64,000 nucleotides of DNA from NCBI GenBank assembly GCA_033064195.1, contig JARBJD010000046.1, forward strand, positions 1 through 64,000, in the 5' to 3' direction. Position 1 is the stretch's first letter; each line of letters begins with the position of its first letter. The stretch is from Blattamonas nauphoetae. Taxonomy: Eukaryota; Preaxostyla; Oxymonadida. Below, piece by piece: positions 59,501-64,000 of the stretch. The translations under genes and the position numbers were made by a program. The notes below the pieces were generated by a model. That model ran no database searches. It saw only the letters and a list, made by a program, of their open reading frames with translations, and was not told where the DNA came from.

Positions 59501-60693
59501 TGCAATATGACCAGAAGAGTGTTTGACGCAATCGTGAATAGCTTGTTGAGCTGGCTCGATGTCGATTGACCGATGCTGAGGTGTCGAGTGATGACTTTTG
59601 GCAAGAGAGAATCAAGAATATTGGAGAGCGAGGACACCAGAAGGTTGTACATTGTCTGATCGCTCAGAATAGCAGTCAGGGTGGATGAAACAGCATCTTT
59701 AGCGATCTGAGTTCCGTTTTTCAAGAAGAGTGAAAACTTGTCATCGAGATTGGGCGATTCTGCACTTCCATCAAACAAATTCGAAACAGAATGAATTGGT
59801 TGATTGAGAAACTGTTCGGGTAGGATTGATTCATCATCGAGCATGAGCCAATTGATCAGGATGATCGAAGCATGAGCTTCTTCCGAGTCGAGAGAGGAGT
59901 CAAAGTAATCCATCATTTTAGAACATGTAGAGAGGATAGAACACACAGAGTAGGTCTGTATGTGCTGAATTTCGATTGATTTATCGAAGAAAGACCGTGT
60001 GTGTTGAACGATTTCTTTTGTCTGGAGTGGATTCCCAAATAAGGTGATGAATTGTGATTTGAGTTGCAAAAATGATTCTTGAAACCATTTTTGCGAAAAT
60101 TGTGGAGTTATTTGATCAGGCCGATTTGCCACAGAAGATGTAGCACCATCTGAACTTTCTGTCTCGTGATCGGAAGAAATGGGATCTTTATGTTTCCGAA
60201 TTAATGAATTGATTGAAACTTGCTGTTGGGTGATGGCTTGAGTTAATATATTCTGATTGGTTGAATCAGCAAAAACATAACAGATCAAATCACTCCAGAG
60301 GATGAATGCTCTGCCAATAATGCCTGAGCTGGATATATCTTCGGAAGAAAGGACTTGAAACAGAGCGGTAATGATTCCAGGAAAGACTGTTTGAACGAAT
60401 GATTTTGTCCGAAGAGAAACGATGATTGCAGTGATTGTTGTTAGAACAGTGCATTTTAGTCGTTTATGATCAGAGAATACAAGTCGATTTAACAAAATTG
60501 AGATAATCTCCCCCATTGCGGAAGCAATGGCTGGGATTGTCAAGTCATATGGTGGTGATTGGGTGAAGATGTGTGAGAGCTTGAAAAAGTAGGTTCCAAT
60601 CGCAGAAAAGACTTCGCATTGCTTCTCACTGTCAAGTTCTGATGCATGAGTTGCTGAATAATACAATACATTTAAATCTTTTGTCTGGTTCAT
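56578..60693 (-). CDS. TTI1: TTI1-like HEAT-repeat protein (TELO2-interacting protein 1)
   Basis: One open frame of 1371 residues from ATG 60693 to a TAA at 56580-56578, with no intron required. It is almost all amphipathic helices with serine-rich loops. FPGIITALFQVLSSEDISSS followed by an AFILWSDLICYVFAD segment (residues ~100-150) matches the conserved N-terminal block of TTI1, where a similar PGIxTAL stretch precedes helices ending in a conserved VMAD-like motif. TTI1 joins TELO2 and TTI2 to fold and stabilise PIKK kinases, including TOR, which is encoded about 8 kb away on the same strand. The length exceeds the ~1090 residues of human TTI1. A cysteine-rich stretch CSKCAANYHQQNMSLCPECL near residue 1250 is unusual for the family and could bind zinc. 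The start could lie in a short upstream exon, since GTATGA directly precedes the ATG. Confidence 0.5.
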   Translation of the reverse strand: MNQTKDLNVLYYSATHASELDSEKQCEVFSAIGTYFFKLSHIFTQSPPYDLTIPAIASAMGEIISILLNRLVFSDHKRLKCTVLTTITAIIVSLRTKSFVQTVFPGIITALFQVLSSEDISSSGIIGRAFILWSDLICYVFADSTNQNILTQAITQQQVSINSLIRKHKDPISSDHETESSDGATSSVANRPDQITPQFSQKWFQESFLQLKSQFITLFGNPLQTKEIVQHTRSFFDKSIEIQHIQTYSVCSILSTCSKMMDYFDSSLDSEEAHASIILINWLMLDDESILPEQFLNQPIHSVSNLFDGSAESPNLDDKFSLFLKNGTQIAKDAVSSTLTAILSDQTMYNLLVSSLSNILDSLLPKVITRHLSIGQSTSSQLNKLFTIASNTLLVILQMRPQDALGLYPLSVSFEALFLALIPNFILFAQISSTKIGETFRSLQQGSTLSLPNGINSQRLLPLASTLQDPQENPSTSSFLTLLESGNGIALDSLLDSTISLPSLSPHSIINKLQLGRSGVMFVNSLSHQDSNAHPLVALLTLFLTMGDFGFTLGSSVDGDSFRFFRSIGTTLLVSQESSQPSHRLSASLLRAIFMIGAVRSAVRSEHLSSSIILNSISEGLSKIVGTVDEGDTETYITAALFSASLNLAAAWNLVCRSATRPTQWIQRILRDLIVFFITFLLKGSQNTQRCSLTGLVCLACLTIPQTTPSTPHLSLVKSLVSMNVDALIDESLKKICLEGSSRPHVLLRGWDGIGVSAFSKGQSLSNDREMRHGTNLVGVVFRILSAQNSTPVEISASLVPLIKDSVQSLLWILPLSHTSSGSSELTQVQALRSLESVCRTMLNILPALHIPQPHKLEKSHALSPSQDDPTEEYCGGSREYSLLCDVCVHLIRSLVTYASSGVSGPPDQTVRTRSDLNQTQSTQFSNTLLKRKTKVLRIASLALAVLDFNSDPAIDPARVHHPSFLNCVHVLWSPLISTVQSLVSSWFLSGRMDGTHPLPLNVFRSLPAQNAEHIPHIQSARGVLKATAKLISLFEAHCLQFVEKRIHDELFPLVLTLITLASPLFPRKSASTSNDQSARSDFSPVEHVSLILLDLLCLCCFGQKFEAGTDWASLSLLPSFSTALPVTPIQLLFLEYSSLSLRQSGRFSPPSLPLLDLCSVDTCQPLPATNTSHQRTKRTTCLVVHQRRRQIERDSAAFVFSMRGGVKRPFDLPLYIPTATLSSSEELQTTAVQTPVLCSKCAANYHQQNMSLCPECLQSCLCWEMNTNPTSSLFVTWPLWASLHSFTLSSKKNTHPNQSYSTPLSVAEPILPILVTLIPYCQSHSSISQQIATVFNFFQNDSHKIDKASPMSSSSLFLALFFSGFDASSS

Positions 60694-60725
60694 CGAATCA
60701 TACCTTAACTTTTTTTTCGCATGAG

Positions 60726-63700
60726 ATGTCTGGACAAGACAGAAAGAAACTCAAAGCATCAGATTATGTGAACACGCTCGTTGAAAGTATCGTATTGGTC
60801 GCAGGGAAATACCATGCAGAACACAAGACAAAAGACTTCCGGGTATGTTCATCTTTCTTTCTTCTCAATTTCTCTTGTTCTACGACATATTCTATGATTT
60901 ATCAATTGCTTTTTTCAAAATCAATCATATTTTAATAGGATCTGATAGCTTTGGTGTTTTCATTTGTGTCCATGATCGATGTACAACCAACAATTGACAA
61001 TGGCACGTTCTCATCAGACTCAACAGTGATATGGGTGTATGGAACCCAAAACCCGAAAATTGTTCTTTCTTCTTTCCCTTTTTCCAATTTTGCTGTTGTA
61101 TATAATTTCATTCATCCGTATTCTCTCCAATTCTGACTGATAGTGATCCTGACGTTGTGATGGCTGTTCATTCAACTCATCTCAAATCTCTCTCCCAAAG
61201 CCTCTGTCGCTCAGCACCGACCATGTCCACTCAAATAACCATGCCATCTACATCATTTGGCGTAAATAAAGCGAATGATCCACCACCAACCAATAACACT
61301 GTCCAAACAGATGGTCTCTATCATTTAATTAACTTTGCTTGGGCTTGCTCGCTTGTCGTCTGTCTTTTTTCACTTTTACCAATACCAGTCTGTTTCCAAC
61401 GTGAAAGCTAACATTGACCAGGAGAAAGATTCCTTTACTCACTCAGCTCCAGAATTTCTTCGACAATTTTCCATCTTAATCGAAATTTGTGAACAGATGG
61501 AAGATGTTTTCCAGATTCAATATATTGAGGAGTTGATGAAAAGATCAGTAGTTGAGTTTGATCTCTTCGACTATCTACGCCTCCATATTCTCGAAGATGA
61601 TGCCTTCCGTGCCAATACCTCCATTTGCTCCAAGTGCCTTTCATTGTTGGAGTCTCTTACCATCCAATTTTTGAGCATGCACGACCTTACAATTCTCCAA
61701 ATGAAAGAACATTGTGATGAGACATTTTCAGCAGAGAACAAACAATACGAAGCAAACTATCGAAATTTTCTCCAACAATTTGATGATTCACTCCAAAAAC
61801 AGCAAAAGGAAGAACAATATTTGATTGCAGAGGAGGAACAAGCTCTCAAAGATCAGACCATCTCTAACACAATTGGCCAACAATACGGAAACGATCGATA
61901 TGGGCAACAGTCATCATTTCTTTCAAACCCTATTCAAAAACGAACATCAAAACTCAATGCACCATCGAAAACAATCGGCACTTCTCGGTTCTTAACCTTC
62001 TCGCCTTTATCCACAACTCCTGATCAACCAAAGAGTCTCACTCTCCAATCCTCTCTCCCATCACCACCCAAGGTGATTCCCTCACTTTCATCACGTGGAG
62101 ACTTCGTCAGACCTCTCCACAATACTACTCAAAATTCTTACTCAGTACTCTCTACACTCGGCTCTAATATCGATTCGTGTCCTCCACGTATGAATACAGA
62201 ATGGAAAACGAAAGAGGGCATTGATTGTACTGATAAGGATGAGTGGAACAAACCAACTTTTCTCGAACTCCCATCTCCAAATCACAAAAAGCATCTTCTA
62301 TTCCCAAACCTCATTAATTACATCATCACACTTATTCATCATCGTCCATACCTTGCAAGTGCCTTTGTCAGACCCGAAACAGAACTGAATGCGCTCCCAA
62401 AATTTCTCTCTCTTCTCCACGAAAACGTCAATATCACTCAAATATATCCACTCTTTTTTCACCTTCTTGCTTCAATTGCAGAATACGGTGGAGAAGAATC
62501 GGCATATCGCATTCATCAAATCTTTCAAGACAATGCAAATTCTGGTGATCGTAGCTGGCTCTCCTGGAATAAACTCAACGAATTGCTCGGACGAGTCATT
62601 GAAATGGAAGAGAAGAAACTGGAACTGACAGAACAATTGACAAAGCACGGAATAACAATGGGTGGAGGGAAGATTATCCAAAGCCATCAAGGCCTGACGT
62701 TTGGCCATCAAAACCGAAGTGCCTCACAAACCCTTGCAACTCAACACGAAATCAACATCATCATTGCCAATATTTCCAACCTTAAGCTCAGTGATGTCGA
62801 GTGCAGTGGACTTCTTGCCTTCCTCTCGCTCGAACAGACTCTCGTCAGGTCTTCTTTCAGAATCGCACACGAAGTCTTAAATTCCCCAGCTCTGAACTTC
62901 ATGGCACTCTTCTCACACTTGTTGCTCTTCCCAATATACCCCGCCATCAAAGCAGAGATCATCAGATCCTTTGCTGCCTTTGCATCTCACCAGGAGTTTG
63001 CCAAGTATTCATGGGAACAATTCCTGAACAGCCGATATTTCATCATCTTCGAAGACGGAGCACAGACTGCCGCCGATCTGGCCAACTCCATCCTCACAAG
63101 CAACAGAATTTCCCTCTTTTCCACAGACCCCCTCGCGTCCTCGTACAAGAAGGACTACGACTCGCTGGAGTCTGTGGGCGAGTTCTACCCAATCTCTGTC
63201 GCTCTCACCGACTTCATCCGCGAACTGACAGTCACGGCATCCCGCTCGTTTATCGGTGTCCAGCCACTCCAGCCATTCGACACTGCACAGCAGGAACTCA
63301 AGTTTCTGGATAACACCAACATCACTCAGATGAATGCGAATGAGAAGGAAGTGACCAGTGACTCTGTTGTCCCTATTCCCCTCATCCTTCAGATGGGCAA
63401 AACCCTCACAACAAGCGTGTTGTATTTCCTCGTTCAAGTCTTTCCGCAGCTCATCAAACGGAGAGAAAAGTGTAATTCCGAGCTCAGGGTTCTCATCACA
63501 GCGTGCCTTCGAATGTTTTCCTCGTCGATCAACGAGTTTCTTCGGCTCCCCCTTTCGTACTTTGTTCCCCTCACAATCCCACAAAAGTCTGAGCACACAC
63601 AGACACTGGGCCAAACGCAACCTCCTCGAAACGCGCCAGTTCCTCAACAGCAAGAGACGGTGTCCATTCCACCTCTTCTGAAGATGGCAGAGATTCCAGG

Positions 63701-64000
63701 ATCAATGCTATACTTTACAATCCTCTCATCACTCTCGAACATCCATACTTTGGAATTTAACGAGAAAACCAACACAGCAGCTCAGTTTAACCCTGTTCTG
63801 CTCCTCACCACTCTACTGAACGAAGCTGCCGCAACGCAACTTCCCGAATCCTATACGACAATCATCGTTCCTCACAACAAAAATACATTCGCGCCACTCA
63901 TCGAAACAAAGCCAGCAGCCACAGCTCAAACACAACAAAAGCCTGCAAATGCATTTGGCACAGGAACAGGATTCGGGGGATTTGGTGGGTTTGGAGGGGG
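60726..64000 (+). CDS. Nup192/Nup205-type scaffold nucleoporin, 3' end beyond window
   Basis: The start MSGQDRKKLKASDYVNTLVE at 60726 opens an exon ending FR at about 60842. A second exon (DLIALVFSFVSMIDVQPTID) ends near 61034, and a third runs to 61354. A 34-base intron (61355-61388) follows, then one frame open to the right edge, over 850 codons. The order GLLAFLSLEQTLVRSS, AIKAEIIRSFAAFASHQEFA and SVGEFYPISVALTDFIREL matches the Nup192/Nup205 solenoid, including the LAAF-type and EYPLT-type landmarks. This protein forms the inner ring of the nuclear pore. The last visible residues are phenylalanine-glycine rich (ANAFGTGTGFGGFGG), which is unusual for a scaffold Nup of this family. It is divergent from TTI1 with about 32 bases between start codons. 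Confidence 0.8.

Noticed and set aside
32595-60693. Reassigned stop codons (TAA/TAG as glutamine), known in some oxymonads
   Set aside because: TOR, the J-protein, the SNARE and the TTI1-like genes all end naturally at TAA right after conserved C-termini, and no in-frame TAA or TAG is needed to read any conserved block.

Overview
The window reads as nuclear DNA of a protist, most likely an oxymonad (Preaxostyla) related to Blattamonas. This is inferred from dense intron-poor genes with very short GT-AG introns (26-100 bases, mostly near 30), a right-handed beta-helix protein of the type abundant in that group, and Polinton-like fossils beside mariner-type transposons. Host genes end in TAA and TGA, so the standard code fits.

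Layout. 1-8.2 kb: a Polinton/Maverick-like fossil block (DNA polymerase B, integrase, primase-helicase) with an inverted repeat in its middle and a degenerate minisatellite after it. 8.7-16.5 kb: a graveyard of nested DNA transposons: a mariner relic, a pogo-type relic, split mariner pieces, several copies of one ~600-bp MITE family, and a truncated MED7-like host gene. 17.9-19.4 kb: two palindromic Tc1-like elements with 20-bp tandem repeats at their ends. 19.4-20.4 kb: small AT-rich genes of unknown origin. 21.8-25.4 kb: a decayed host gene. 27.5-32.4 kb: a complete MITE, then a 4.15-kb element with identical 243-bp mariner-type inverted repeats enclosing a beta-helix gene.

From 32.5 kb the window becomes ordinary host DNA: an LMBR1-like membrane protein, a PCIF1-like cap methyltransferase, a decayed helical-repeat gene, a 562-bp palindrome, TOR kinase (nine exons, about 3092 residues), importin alpha, a short unknown gene, a Mutator-like triple-hairpin element with a 9-bp target duplication, a J-protein, a tail-anchored SNARE, a TTI1-like protein, and a Nup192/Nup205-type nucleoporin that runs off the right edge.

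TOR and its probable maturation cofactor TTI1 lie about 8 kb apart on the same strand. TTI1 and the nucleoporin are divergent with about 32 bases between their start codons. The remaining host genes have no obvious shared pathway. The most unusual object is the 28.3-32.4 kb element, which looks like recent mobilisation of a surface-protein-type gene by mariner-type ends.
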